Of a stretch of 64,000 nucleotides of DNA, positions 7,971 to 16,667 are shown one piece after another. Source of the stretch: Sphingobacterium athyrii (lineage in GTDB: Bacteria > Bacteroidota > Bacteroidia > Sphingobacteriales > Sphingobacteriaceae); contig NZ_QCXX01000002.1 of NCBI RefSeq assembly GCF_003071065.1, positions 186,001-250,000 of the forward strand. The letters are read 5' to 3'. The notes below the pieces were generated by a model. That model had not been told where the DNA came from and did not search any database. It saw only the letters and a list, made by a program, of their open reading frames with translations. A program made the translations under genes and the position numbers. Positions within the stretch are counted from its first letter, which is position 1, and every line of letters starts with the position of its first letter.

Positions 7971-9359
7971 TTAATTGGGAGCATTGTCTTTAAGCTGATA
8001 GATTTCATTTACCTCCCGTTCCAGGTATTTTCCCATACGTCTTGCCCCATTCTCCTGAATAATATAATTATCTTCGATACGGATACCGCCAAATTTGAGG
8101 TGTTTTTTCAGAAAATCATAATTGACAAAATCCCTATGCAGATTTTGCTGCTCCCAAAGCTGTGTCAGCTCGGGGATGAGATAAATGCCCGGTTCAACGG
8201 TAAGTGCGTTACCCGCTTCTAACTGCTTGCCCAGTCGTAGGGATTTAAGACCAAAAGTCTTGGTGTCTTTAGGCTCGGTTTCGGTATAGCCCACATATTG
8301 TTCACCGAGATCTTCCATATCATGTACATCCAAACCGATGAGGTGGCCGAGTCCACATTGAAAGAATAAAGCATGTGCATGGTTAGCTACTGCATCTTGC
8401 ACGTTACCTTTCATAAATCCAACTTGTATCAGGCCCTCGACAAGAGCTTCACAGGCTTTTAAGTGGATATCTTTAAAGCGAGCTCCAACAGTTAATAAGC
8501 GTTCAGCAGATTTAAAAGCATGTAAAACGATCTGATAAATTTCCTCCTGTAAAGACGTGAAGCGTCTGCCTACGGGAAAGGAACGCGTTAGGTCGGAGGC
8601 ATATCCGAGTGATGTTTCAACACCTGAATCGTTTAAAAGGAGGTCTCCCTCATGAACTTGATGAAATTGCATGTGGTTATGCAAAATTTCACCTCGTTTG
8701 GTAATGATCGGGGGATAAGAAAAAGACATGCCCTGATCTTGTGCAAAATGCTGCATGGCATTGCTGATCTGATACTCATAAAGACCGGGTTTGGTCATCT
8801 GAATGGCAAGACGGTGCATATCCACAGCGACGTCCACAGCTTTCTCTAATTCAATAATTTCCTCTGCTGATTTAATACTGCGTTGTGCGGCTACGGCCTG
8901 AATTAAAGCGATAGATGGTTGAAACTGTTCAACCGGACAATTAAGCAATTTCCCAAGCAATAATTTGTTGTGTGACTGATACGGGGGGAGGTAATGGATC
9001 GAATTTTTTCCGCCTTTTTTTAGGTAGTCAAAGAGTTGCTCAAAAGGAAGTACCTTATGGATACCTGAAAGTGCAGCTTTTTCTGTCAGAGTCTGCTGCT
9101 GTCCCATCCAGACAATTTCATCGATGGTCATTTCATCGCCAAACAATACGGTTTCTCCCAGGTCAATATCGAGCACAGCGGCTAATCGAGGGCTTTTTAT
9201 GCCGATATAATATAAAAAACTGCTGTCTTGACGAAAGGGGTAAGTATTGTGTTCAAAATTGATCGGATTTTCAATATTTCCCAACAACAAAACTTTACCT
9301 GAAGTAAATTTTGTAGTGAGTTCGTTCCTGCGGGTAATATAGATATTTGTGTTAAACAT
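7971..9359 (-). CDS. pepP: Xaa-Pro aminopeptidase (M24B, aminopeptidase P family)
   Basis: About 462 residues from the ATG at 9359; the frame runs to 9413, but the upstream residues do not look like the family start. An N-terminal AMP_N domain (LGNIENPINFEHNTYPFRQDSSF) precedes the pita-bread domain. Metal ligands visible are Asp residues in LLNDSGVE and YASDLTRSF, His in CGLGHLIGLDVHD, and Glu in TVEPGIYL and IRIEDNY. It cleaves the N-terminal residue when proline is second. There is no signal peptide, so it is probably cytoplasmic. First gene of the operon with the S9 and M1 peptidases. Confidence 0.93.
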   Translation of the reverse strand: MFNTNIYITRRNELTTKFTSGKVLLLGNIENPINFEHNTYPFRQDSSFLYYIGIKSPRLAAVLDIDLGETVLFGDEMTIDEIVWMGQQQTLTEKAALSGIHKVLPFEQLFDYLKKGGKNSIHYLPPYQSHNKLLLGKLLNCPVEQFQPSIALIQAVAAQRSIKSAEEIIELEKAVDVAVDMHRLAIQMTKPGLYEYQISNAMQHFAQDQGMSFSYPPIITKRGEILHNHMQFHQVHEGDLLLNDSGVETSLGYASDLTRSFPVGRRFTSLQEEIYQIVLHAFKSAERLLTVGARFKDIHLKACEALVEGLIQVGFMKGNVQDAVANHAHALFFQCGLGHLIGLDVHDMEDLGEQYVGYTETEPKDTKTFGLKSLRLGKQLEAGNALTVEPGIYLIPELTQLWEQQNLHRDFVNYDFLKKHLKFGGIRIEDNYIIQENGARRMGKYLEREVNEIYQLKDNAPN

Positions 9360-9903
9360 AAATTTTTGAAAATTAAGAGCGGCAATGGGGCCGTTATCTG
9401 ATGAAAATATCAAAATTATTTTTATTCTGTTGTGTGGTAGCGTTTAGTTGAGATTTCAAATGGTGTCATTTATATTATAATATGCTAGCTAATATCGTTA
9501 AAAATTTATTTTTTGATCCGTGAAATAAGTGTCGTCAATAAATTGTTTATACGCTTGATACTTTTACGCTGTTACAATTGCTTACTTCAAGTGATTTATG
9601 CATCAAAACAAAATAATATTGGTATTAAATAAAGTTCGAAGTTTCCATTGAATATTAATTATCACAATTTATCAAAGTCTAATTGTATTTTAACCTTGTT
9701 TTTTGAAAAATATTAGGTTATGTTATGTGATTTTATGGCCTACCGATTGCATAATCGGTAGATATGCTAAATATTATCCCATTATATACATATTTTGTTT
9801 TTGTTTTTATATCTATCGCGGGGGATATCTTTACTTGTTTCGTAGTTGTTATATTTATGTTAACTTAACAGTAGTAGTTTTGAACATAAACTTATGAAAC
9901 CCT
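9360..9903. other. AT-rich intergenic region between pepP and the araC-type gene
   Basis: 544 bases between divergent genes. A minus-strand TAATTTTG at 9411-9418 could be the -7 element for the peptidase operon, but no TTG is correctly spaced upstream. A 22-base palindrome lies at 9740-9761. An open frame at 9703-9897 has Cys/Tyr/Ile-rich translation typical of noncoding AT-rich DNA and is not a gene. Confidence 0.5.
9740..9761. promoter_or_regulatory. 22-base perfect palindrome upstream of the AraC-type gene
   Basis: CTACCGATT (9740-9748), centre GCAT, AATCGGTAG (9753-9761). The perfect 9-bp arms lie about 145 bases upstream of the AraC-type start. A candidate operator for a dimeric regulator; no U tract follows, so a terminator is unlikely. 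The TACCGATT half also occurs in the TetR/FabF operator at 17939-17952, which may be chance. Confidence 0.5.
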
Positions 9904-10788
9904 ATGAAAACGCTCCAATTTAATGTGCCCTGTATGCAGGGACAAAGCCTCACTGTACAAGAAGATATTTTAGAAACTTTTTATCCGCACCTTCACAGAC
10001 ACCAAGAAGCACAGCTCATGTGGATAATAAAAGGAAAGGGAATATTGATTGTTGAAGATACGTTACACCCTTTTAAGGAAAATGATATTTTCTTCTTGGG
10101 GGCAAATCAACCACATGTATTTAAGTCGTCTTCTCAGGATGGTTTTTCAAATGAATCCCGCTCTATCTCTATTTTTTTTGATCCAAACGGTAAGCTCAAG
10201 TTAATGTTTTCTTTGGAGGAATTTGAATCGTTAAATCAGTTTATTTACAACAATTCATGTGGTTTTAAGATCCCAGATGAATATTTCATGCAAATTTCAG
10301 AGAGAATTTTACAATTGAAATCTTCAGATCAGATGGATAAATTGATGCATTTTTTCTACCTTTTGCGATCTTTGGCGACTATATCGAGGGACACAGATCC
10401 ACTTTGCGCGGAAAGAGGTGAAGTGATACTCGACCCGATTCATAGCTCCAATCGAATTGATCTAATCTGTAATTATATTAAAGAAAATTATAAACATGAT
10501 CTTAGTCTCGAGGATGTCGCTGACCACGCAAACCTGACGCCTCAGGCATTTTGTAGGTTTTTTAAAAAACATTGTGGGGTTACTTTTGTCGCATATTTAA
10601 ATCGAATACGAGTTAAAGAGGTTTGTAATCAATTGAACGAAGATCATCTAGATAGTGTTTCGTTTATCGCGTACAGTTGTGGATTCAATAGTATTACCAA
10701 TTTTAATCGTGTATTTAAACAGATTATCGGCTGCAATCCTAAAGAATATGTTCAACACTATAAACAGACACTCTACTCAGTTATATAA
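9904..10788 (+). CDS. AraC family transcriptional regulator with cupin sensor domain
   Basis: 294 residues. The first half is a cupin-like ligand-binding domain (HLHRHQEAQLMWIIKGKGILIVEDTL near residues 30-55, then FKENDIFFLGANQPHVF). The last 100 residues are a two-helix-turn-helix AraC domain: LSLEDVADHANLTPQAFCRFFKKHCGVTFVAYLNRIRV and the conserved ending FNSITNFNRVFKQIIGCNPKEY. Such proteins activate adjacent catabolic genes on binding a sugar or other small ligand. The SusC/SusD-like pair begins 337 bases downstream on the same strand and is the likely target. Confidence 0.92.
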   Translation: MKTLQFNVPCMQGQSLTVQEDILETFYPHLHRHQEAQLMWIIKGKGILIVEDTLHPFKENDIFFLGANQPHVFKSSSQDGFSNESRSISIFFDPNGKLKLMFSLEEFESLNQFIYNNSCGFKIPDEYFMQISERILQLKSSDQMDKLMHFFYLLRSLATISRDTDPLCAERGEVILDPIHSSNRIDLICNYIKENYKHDLSLEDVADHANLTPQAFCRFFKKHCGVTFVAYLNRIRVKEVCNQLNEDHLDSVSFIAYSCGFNSITNFNRVFKQIIGCNPKEYVQHYKQTLYSVI

Positions 10789-11125
10789 ACATAAGAACCT
10801 TGCAATGTAATTCTTTCCTAATATTTCGTCTTTGAATTTCAAATATAGGATGATTTTTTACTTGATCTTGTTTTTTTTGTTTTAAACTTTTGTTTTTTAT
10901 TTTGGTTTTGTTTGTTTTTTATTGGGATGTAATGGAAAAGTGATTGTTAATGTGTTTTTTTTGTGCTATTTCGGTTTTGTGTCTTGATATTTGTTGATTT
11001 TATTTAACATTTGTGGTTAATAATCGGGTAATAGTTGTCAAGATTCGGTTAGTAAAGAGGATGAGAGGTCGATAACTTAGTTTATAATAAAAAGCACTAT
11101 AAACTAAACATCTGAAACTAAACTT
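10789..11125. other. Leader and promoter region of the first SusC gene
   Basis: 337 bases, very T-rich and G/T-skewed on the plus strand (10850-11000). I find no exact TTG-N20-TAnnTTTG promoter and no strong terminator. The last 30 bases before the SusC ATG (TATAAACTAAA, then ACTAAACTTATG) resemble the conserved sequence of the small RNA genes' plus strand with a one-base gap. Confidence 0.4.
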
Positions 11126-14100
11126 ATGAACAGAAAAAGCATTGCTATGCTAGCCGCTACAGTCTTAGTAAGCTCGGCAGTATATGCGCAAACAGTTTTG
11201 AAGGGGAAGGTGGTCGACCAAGACGGGAAACCTATCCCTGGGGTTACAATCACACTTAGAGATGGAACCGGTACACAGACTGGGCAAAATGGAGAATTTA
11301 CAATAAACTACAAACAGGCCGGGCAACTAAGTGTTTCGGCTATTGGTTACAATCGTAAGGAGGTTAACCTGACCAACCAGACGACACTAGAAGTTACTCT
11401 ATTGTCCGATGAAAGAAATTTGGAAGAGGTAGTTGTAACCGCCATGGGCATTACTAGAGAAAAAAAATCTTTAGGTTATGCTACTCAAGAAATTAAGGCG
11501 AGTGAGTTAACTGATGCAGGACAACATAGTTTAACAGGCGCTTTGGCGGGTAAAGCAGCGGGAGTGCAAGTCAATCAATTTGGTGGTGCAATAGGTTCTT
11601 CAGCTCGTATTTCAATTCGAGGCAATTCCTCGTTACAAAAAGATCAGCAACCATTGGTTGTTGTTGATGGTATCCCAATTACAAATGATGCACAACGTTC
11701 GGGTGATAATACCTACACAGGGGTTGACTATGGGTCGGGATTGAACGATATTAACCCGGATGATATTGAAAGCTTTAATATTTTGAAAGGTGGGGCGGCA
11801 GCACTCTACGGTATGCGTGCAGGGGCCGGCGTTATTATGATTACAACGAAATCCGGTAAACGTGCAGCCAATGGGGTACAAATTTCCTATGATGGAAATT
11901 TTTCCATTGATAGGGCCGTCAATTTACCAAAGTACCAAAATCTTTATGGCCAAGGGTCTAGAGGAGATGAGTATAGTTACAAAACTTTAGGAGAAGGAGA
12001 ATCGTATCAGGACTATGTTCTTAAGAATGCTTTTAGTTATGTTGATGGTACGGGGGAATTTGGCGTCAATGATAATATAGATGAATCTTGGGGGGCAAGG
12101 ATGGATATTGGATTGATGATTCCACAATTTAATAGTCCGGTTGTAAATGATGTACGTCAGGCTACTCCTTGGATTTCCCATAAAAATAATGTAAAGCAAT
12201 TTTTTCAGACAGGTTTTTCTCAAAACCATAATATCTCCCTGCTTTCTAAAACAGATCGTTCTTCGACTCGTGCATCTATTTCTTTTAGGGATCAACGTGG
12301 AACTGTTCCTAATACAGATCAAAAAAAATATACAGCTCAGTTAAATAATGAATATAAAATTAGTGACAAATTTTCTTATGACATAATGAGTAATTTCACA
12401 CGTACCGAAAGTAATAACCTAGTTATGCAAGGGTACGATAGCGCGAATCCGATGAATGGATTGATCTGGTTTGGACGACAGGTAGATATGCAAGATCTGA
12501 AGAATAATTGGGATCAGCGTGATGAGCAAGGAAATTACACTTATTATAATTGGAATTCCGCGTATCATATGAATCCATTTTATACCATGCATGAGTCTCA
12601 AAATGCACTTAAAATGAACCGTATTTTCGGAAAAACTTCATTGCATTATCAACCTTTTGATTTTTTGAGATTTGAAGGCCGGGTGGGTTTAGATTATTAT
12701 AATACGCATACTTTCGAAACAACCTATTTTAACTATGACAATCAGAACGGAAAATTCAATGAAATGAAGAATAGCAATTCTGAATTCAATGCAGACTTTA
12801 TCGCAAACTTTAATAAACAATTTGGTGATCTAAGTTTAACAGGAATTTTAGGTGCTAATTATCGAGATTACCAATTTGAAACAAATACACTAGGAGCGAA
12901 AGGATTGAATGTATTAGGCGTATATACAATCAGCAATAAAATTGGGGATGCTTATACTTTGATGGATCATGCTAAAGGACGTTCAAATTCTGTCTATGCA
13001 CAAGCCAATTTAGGATGGCGTGATCAGTTGTATTTAGATGTAACGGCGCGGAACGATTGGTCGTCGACATTAAAAAAATCGTTTTTTTATCCGTCAGCTA
13101 GTTTAAGTTGGTTACCTACAACGAGTTTTGAAGGATTGAAAAGTGATTTCCTGAATTTCTGGAAGTTGCGGTTTAATATCGTAAAGGTCGGTAATGCGAC
13201 GCGTCCATATCAAAATGGAAATTACTATTATGCACAGACAGATTCTTATAATAATTTAGCTCAGATGTATAAGAGTATGACTTATGCAATTGAAGGCTTA
13301 GAACCAGAAGCAATTACTTCATACGAAATCGGAACAGAGTTAGGTTTATTGAAAGATCGTTTACACGTAGATTTTACCTACTATCAAAAGACAAATAAAA
13401 AGCAATTGCTTCAGGTTTCAACGTCCAATGTGGTTGGTTTTAGCTCGATCTTCCTGAACGCCGGTGAGATCAAAAGTAAGGGTGTTGAACTGCAGTTACG
13501 AGGGGATATTCTAAAAAGAGAAGATGGACTAAATTGGACAACAACAGTTAACTTCTCGAGGGATAAAAATAAGGTTGTTGAACTTTATCCACAATTGGAT
13601 TTAAAAGATTACAGGATTGGCTGGACTTGGGGTATTTCCAATATGGCATCTGTGGGTAAGCCTTGGGGGAACTTAGTTGGCCCTGGCTTTGATCGTGTAG
13701 AGGATGGTCCAATGAAAGGAGCGATAAAAATTGGTAATAATGGATTGGTTGCTACCCCGCTAGATGCTCAGGATATTGGTAACGCTGTGCCGGATTTCTT
13801 AGCTTCTATGCGCAACGATTTTACCATCAAAGATTTCAGATTTGGATTTATGCTTGATTTTCGAAAAGGTGGTGATGTATGGTCACAAACCATGTCCCAT
13901 GGTTATGTTACAGGTATAGCTGAAATTACAGCTGCTAATGGCATTCGTGAACGCGCAATTGTGGCAGGTAGAGATGTAATGACGAACGAAAAATTTGCGA
14001 TGTCGGATGGAAATGGTGGCTGGGTCGAAAATACGATCGAGACCAGTGCTCAAGATTGGTACGAAAACGGTGGAATTGCTGAAATGTATGTTTTTGATGG

Positions 14101-14359
14101 TTCCTTTTTGAAATTGAGAGAAGCTTATATATCATATAACTTACCTAAACATCTCTATAGTAAAATAAAAGGAATTAAGCGTGCTAATATTTCTGTCACG
14201 GGAACGAACTTAGCTATGTTGTGGGTGCATAAATCTAATACGATGCGTTTAGATCCGGAAGCGGGAGGTGTTTCGAGTGATTCAAGAGGAGTAGGATTTG
14301 AACAAGCGACTGTCCCTAATTCAAGAAGTATAGGTCTTAAACTTGGTTTTACATTTTAA
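11126..14359 (+). CDS. SusC/RagA family TonB-dependent outer membrane transporter
   Basis: 1077 residues. A signal peptide ends near YAQ (residue 22). A carboxypeptidase-like regulatory domain follows (LKGKVVDQDGKPIPGVTITL), then the TonB box region LEEVVVTAMGI near 105. The plug contains VVVDGIPITND and GGAAALYGMRAGAGVIMITTKSG, and a 22-strand barrel ends in the aromatic-terminated strand IGLKLGFTF. It imports a ligand captured by the SusD-like lipoprotein encoded 39 bases downstream. No glycan enzymes are adjacent, so the substrate is unknown and could be a peptide, given the peptidase operon nearby (inference). Probably controlled by the upstream AraC protein. Confidence 0.94.
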   Translation: MNRKSIAMLAATVLVSSAVYAQTVLKGKVVDQDGKPIPGVTITLRDGTGTQTGQNGEFTINYKQAGQLSVSAIGYNRKEVNLTNQTTLEVTLLSDERNLEEVVVTAMGITREKKSLGYATQEIKASELTDAGQHSLTGALAGKAAGVQVNQFGGAIGSSARISIRGNSSLQKDQQPLVVVDGIPITNDAQRSGDNTYTGVDYGSGLNDINPDDIESFNILKGGAAALYGMRAGAGVIMITTKSGKRAANGVQISYDGNFSIDRAVNLPKYQNLYGQGSRGDEYSYKTLGEGESYQDYVLKNAFSYVDGTGEFGVNDNIDESWGARMDIGLMIPQFNSPVVNDVRQATPWISHKNNVKQFFQTGFSQNHNISLLSKTDRSSTRASISFRDQRGTVPNTDQKKYTAQLNNEYKISDKFSYDIMSNFTRTESNNLVMQGYDSANPMNGLIWFGRQVDMQDLKNNWDQRDEQGNYTYYNWNSAYHMNPFYTMHESQNALKMNRIFGKTSLHYQPFDFLRFEGRVGLDYYNTHTFETTYFNYDNQNGKFNEMKNSNSEFNADFIANFNKQFGDLSLTGILGANYRDYQFETNTLGAKGLNVLGVYTISNKIGDAYTLMDHAKGRSNSVYAQANLGWRDQLYLDVTARNDWSSTLKKSFFYPSASLSWLPTTSFEGLKSDFLNFWKLRFNIVKVGNATRPYQNGNYYYAQTDSYNNLAQMYKSMTYAIEGLEPEAITSYEIGTELGLLKDRLHVDFTYYQKTNKKQLLQVSTSNVVGFSSIFLNAGEIKSKGVELQLRGDILKREDGLNWTTTVNFSRDKNKVVELYPQLDLKDYRIGWTWGISNMASVGKPWGNLVGPGFDRVEDGPMKGAIKIGNNGLVATPLDAQDIGNAVPDFLASMRNDFTIKDFRFGFMLDFRKGGDVWSQTMSHGYVTGIAEITAANGIRERAIVAGRDVMTNEKFAMSDGNGGWVENTIETSAQDWYENGGIAEMYVFDGSFLKLREAYISYNLPKHLYSKIKGIKRANISVTGTNLAMLWVHKSNTMRLDPEAGGVSSDSRGVGFEQATVPNSRSIGLKLGFTF

Positions 14360-14398
14360 ATTTCAGGATAAAGTTTAGAACTAAATAAAAATAAATTT

Positions 14399-15916
14399 AT
14401 GATTATGAATACTTTTATTAAAAAACTAAAATATACACCAATTCTAGCAGCACTTTTAATATCGGGATGTACCAAAAATTTTGAAAAAATTAATACGGAT
14501 CCAGATGCATTAACAGATGTTCCACCACAGAATATGCTGGTAAATGTGATGAGAAATGCGGGAGATCAATTTGGTGGCGATATAGATGGGTATGGTACAT
14601 TTGCAGGTTACATTGTTAAAATTCAATATCCAGATAATCTAGGGGGGCTGATTCCTTCGAATAATACTTACGGTAATCGTTGGGCAGCTTGTTATTACAA
14701 TATCACCCAAATGATGGATCTATTGAAGAAAACAGAGGATAAAGCGGAAGGATATAAAAATACCCGAATTATTGCTAAAATATGGAATAACTACATGTGG
14801 TCCTATTTATTGGATGGTTGGGGAGATATCCCTTATTCAGAGGCGTTTCAGGGTCGACCAGAAGACGGATCTATTTTGAAACCCAAATATGATAAACAAG
14901 AAGATATCTTTCCTGCGGTCTTAAAAGACCTTAAAACTATAGCTGATGAATTGGCTGCTGGGATAGGTACAGATGAAATAGGTGACTATGATATTATTTA
15001 TGGAGAAGCCAATAGCGGTAGTGCAGACATAAAGGAACAAATGTTAAGATGGCAAAAATTCTGTAATTCACTACGTTTACGTATGGCGATGCGAATTTCT
15101 TCCGTTGCTCCGGCATTAGCGAAATCCACTATTGAGGAAATTGCGGGTAATACAAAAAAATATCCTGTTATTGAAACAAATGCCGAAAGTTGTCAGATGT
15201 TCTTCCCTGGTACTCTACCTTATATGGAGCCTTGGTATGAATCCGGTATCTACGGTAAGCGTATCAATAATTGGGGAATGTTTGATATTTTTATTGATCA
15301 TTTAATTGCCACAAAAGATCCAAGAATAGCTTCGATTGCAGGAAAAAATAATGCGGGTAAGTATGTCGGATTTGTAAACGGTTCATTGACCAATCCCTCT
15401 CCCTCAACCTCGATTTCTTGGATTGGTGATCATTATATCAACAATCCCGCTGGAGCAGTACCTTTCTATAGGGCTTGTGAAACTTATTACATATTAGCAG
15501 AGGCAGCTTTGTCAGGGTACAATGTTGGAATTTCCGCAAAAACAGCTTATGAAACGGCAGTTACGCTTTCTATGCAAGATAATAATGTAGCAGCTGAAGA
15601 TATCACAACGTATCTTGCTGATGCAGGTAAGTTTGATGATACGAAAAGCCGTATTTACTGGGATATGTGGGTAGCGTTGTTTAAAGAAAATTTTGAGGCA
15701 TGGAGCTTATATAGGAGAACTGGTATACCAACTACAAACTATCCTTCGAAAATTCAAAAATTCGAAACAGTGCACACCGATCAACCATGGCGTTTGCCGT
15801 ATCCGAATAATGAATATTTGTATAATGCAGAAAATGTTAAGGCTGCAGCAAGTGGAACGGTTGATTATAATTGGGGTAAGCGACTATGGTGGGCTAAAGA
15901 TAACGGTAAAGAATAG
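14399..15916 (+). CDS. SusD/RagB-like nutrient-binding outer membrane lipoprotein (SusD-like 2 type)
   Basis: 505 residues; start at 14399 or the ATG at 14405. A lipoprotein signal ends in LLISGC. The early sequence NFEKINTDPDALTDVPPQNML and the WNNYMWSYLLDGWGDIPYSEAFQG block are typical of the SusD-like_2 (PF12771) group rather than classical SusD_RagB. It forms the lid of the SusC transporter at the cell surface. Members of this group are often found outside classical glycan loci, consistent with the absence of glycosidases here. Confidence 0.92.
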   Translation: MIMNTFIKKLKYTPILAALLISGCTKNFEKINTDPDALTDVPPQNMLVNVMRNAGDQFGGDIDGYGTFAGYIVKIQYPDNLGGLIPSNNTYGNRWAACYYNITQMMDLLKKTEDKAEGYKNTRIIAKIWNNYMWSYLLDGWGDIPYSEAFQGRPEDGSILKPKYDKQEDIFPAVLKDLKTIADELAAGIGTDEIGDYDIIYGEANSGSADIKEQMLRWQKFCNSLRLRMAMRISSVAPALAKSTIEEIAGNTKKYPVIETNAESCQMFFPGTLPYMEPWYESGIYGKRINNWGMFDIFIDHLIATKDPRIASIAGKNNAGKYVGFVNGSLTNPSPSTSISWIGDHYINNPAGAVPFYRACETYYILAEAALSGYNVGISAKTAYETAVTLSMQDNNVAAEDITTYLADAGKFDDTKSRIYWDMWVALFKENFEAWSLYRRTGIPTTNYPSKIQKFETVHTDQPWRLPYPNNEYLYNAENVKAAASGTVDYNWGKRLWWAKDNGKE

Positions 15917-15937
15917 TTTCATATGTTTATTTTTACG

Positions 15938-15969
15938 CAGCGGGGTAACTTCGGTTATCTCGCTGTTTT
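15938..15969 (+). terminator. Rho-independent terminator after the SusC/SusD pair
   Basis: 12-bp stem CAGCGGGGTAAC (15938-15949) with GTTATCTCGCTG (15954-15965), two G-T pairs, a stable TTCG tetraloop and TTTT after it. It is 22 bases beyond the SusD stop. Confidence 0.85.
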
Positions 15970-16013
15970 AGTTGTACTCTCCCTGATTATTTTTTTTAAA
16001 AAAAACTTGTTGA

Positions 16014-16230
16014 TCAACGGTTTGTGCCGGAGTTTCTTTTCTCAATTCGACAGCGGTTACGGTTTGCAAGAATAAGCGCATCAAGGCGAAGACGGTATTT
16101 AAAGGAATAGCTGTAGCTAGAAAATCTACAATGGACTGGTTCCATAACTTCAAACTTCAATTAGTCATAAATGATAGAGGCGAGATTTTGAATGTTCTGA
16201 TTATGGCATGGACGCAAGACCTCTGCTTCG
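16014..16230 (+). pseudogene. IS982-family transposase remnant
   Basis: The plus-strand frame from 16014 reads GVSFLNSTAVTVCKNKRI, then VFKGIAVARKSTMDWF and FKLQLVINDRGEILNVL. This is the central DDE region of IS982 transposases (family pattern: SFIDST.L.VCKN.RI, KVFKGIA, GFKLHL.INDKGEILNF). The catalytic Asp of FIDST is replaced by Asn, an in-frame TGA lies just upstream, and after LIM the frame must shift to reach MDARPLL (family: NVDDREPL). Both ends are missing and no terminal inverted repeats remain, so it is a dead fragment. The following 16230-16400 is more GC-rich than its surroundings, with an 11-base direct repeat (16282-16292, 16304-16314) and a palindrome (16315-16331), and may also be acquired DNA. 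Confidence 0.8.
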
Positions 16231-16546
16231 CTATCGTTCCGTGTCTCCTTCGATGCATCTTCGTATCAGGATCAGGATGTATCCGTGGTGAGAGCGACAT
16301 GAGTCCGTGGTGAGTCCGAGTTTAACTCGGAGATAAGACAGTAGCATGGCTGTTAGAAAACGCTCTTATCTGCTCCCAAGTACGAATAAGGCTGGAAGAT
16401 GCCTCGAATCATCTTCGAAGAACGGGTAACTAGTCGATAAGACATTGACTCAGTTCTGAAAAGTAGCTTTGTTACGTGGACTTATTGTCGTACTCGGTTA
16501 AAAATAAGAAATCTAGTTTGCTGATAACAAGAAATTGAATAGGCAT

Positions 16547-16610
16547 AAAAAAAGGTTTTCAAACGGGGAGAATGAAAACCTTAAATAACCAATTATAAAC
16601 CTAAATTATG
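16547..16610 (-). ncRNA. Small RNA gene, family copy 3
   Basis: Predicted minus-strand RNA of about 64 nt; core 16552-16613 is identical to copy 2. Terminator stem 16552-16560 with 16574-16582, loop 16561-16573 (CTCCCC on the RNA), then a seven-base U tract. Its promoter begins 21 bases after the FabF stop codon, so the hairpin also serves as terminator for FabF read-through, and the RNA could additionally be made by processing of the FabF mRNA. The gap 16400-16546 upstream on the plus strand shows nothing I recognise. Confidence 0.74.
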
Positions 16611-16616
16611 ATACTA

Positions 16617-16647
16617 CAAAGATAGTGTGTTTACTACACTTTGTCAA
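16617..16647 (-). promoter_or_regulatory. Promoter of small RNA copy 3 with internal palindrome
   Basis: Minus-strand TTG (16645-16647), 20 bases, TATCTTTG (16617-16624). AGTGT / ACACT arms (16624-16640) with 7 bases between repeat the spacer symmetry of copies 1 and 2. Confidence 0.74.
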
Positions 16648-16667
16648 GAGTTATTTCAAAAAAAATG

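Noticed and set aside
5729..8008. Longer start for the S9 peptidase
   Set aside because: The extra 35 residues overlap the pepP 3' end and precede a normal signal peptide at 7903.
9703..9897. Open frame of 64 codons before the AraC-type gene
   Set aside because: Tyr/Ile/Cys-rich translation of AT-rich DNA, no family resemblance, and it overlaps the upstream region of the real gene.
15968..16153. 61-codon minus-strand frame after the SusD gene
   Set aside because: It is antisense to the IS982 transposase remnant, which explains its coding-like composition; it starts with TTG and has no recognisable family.
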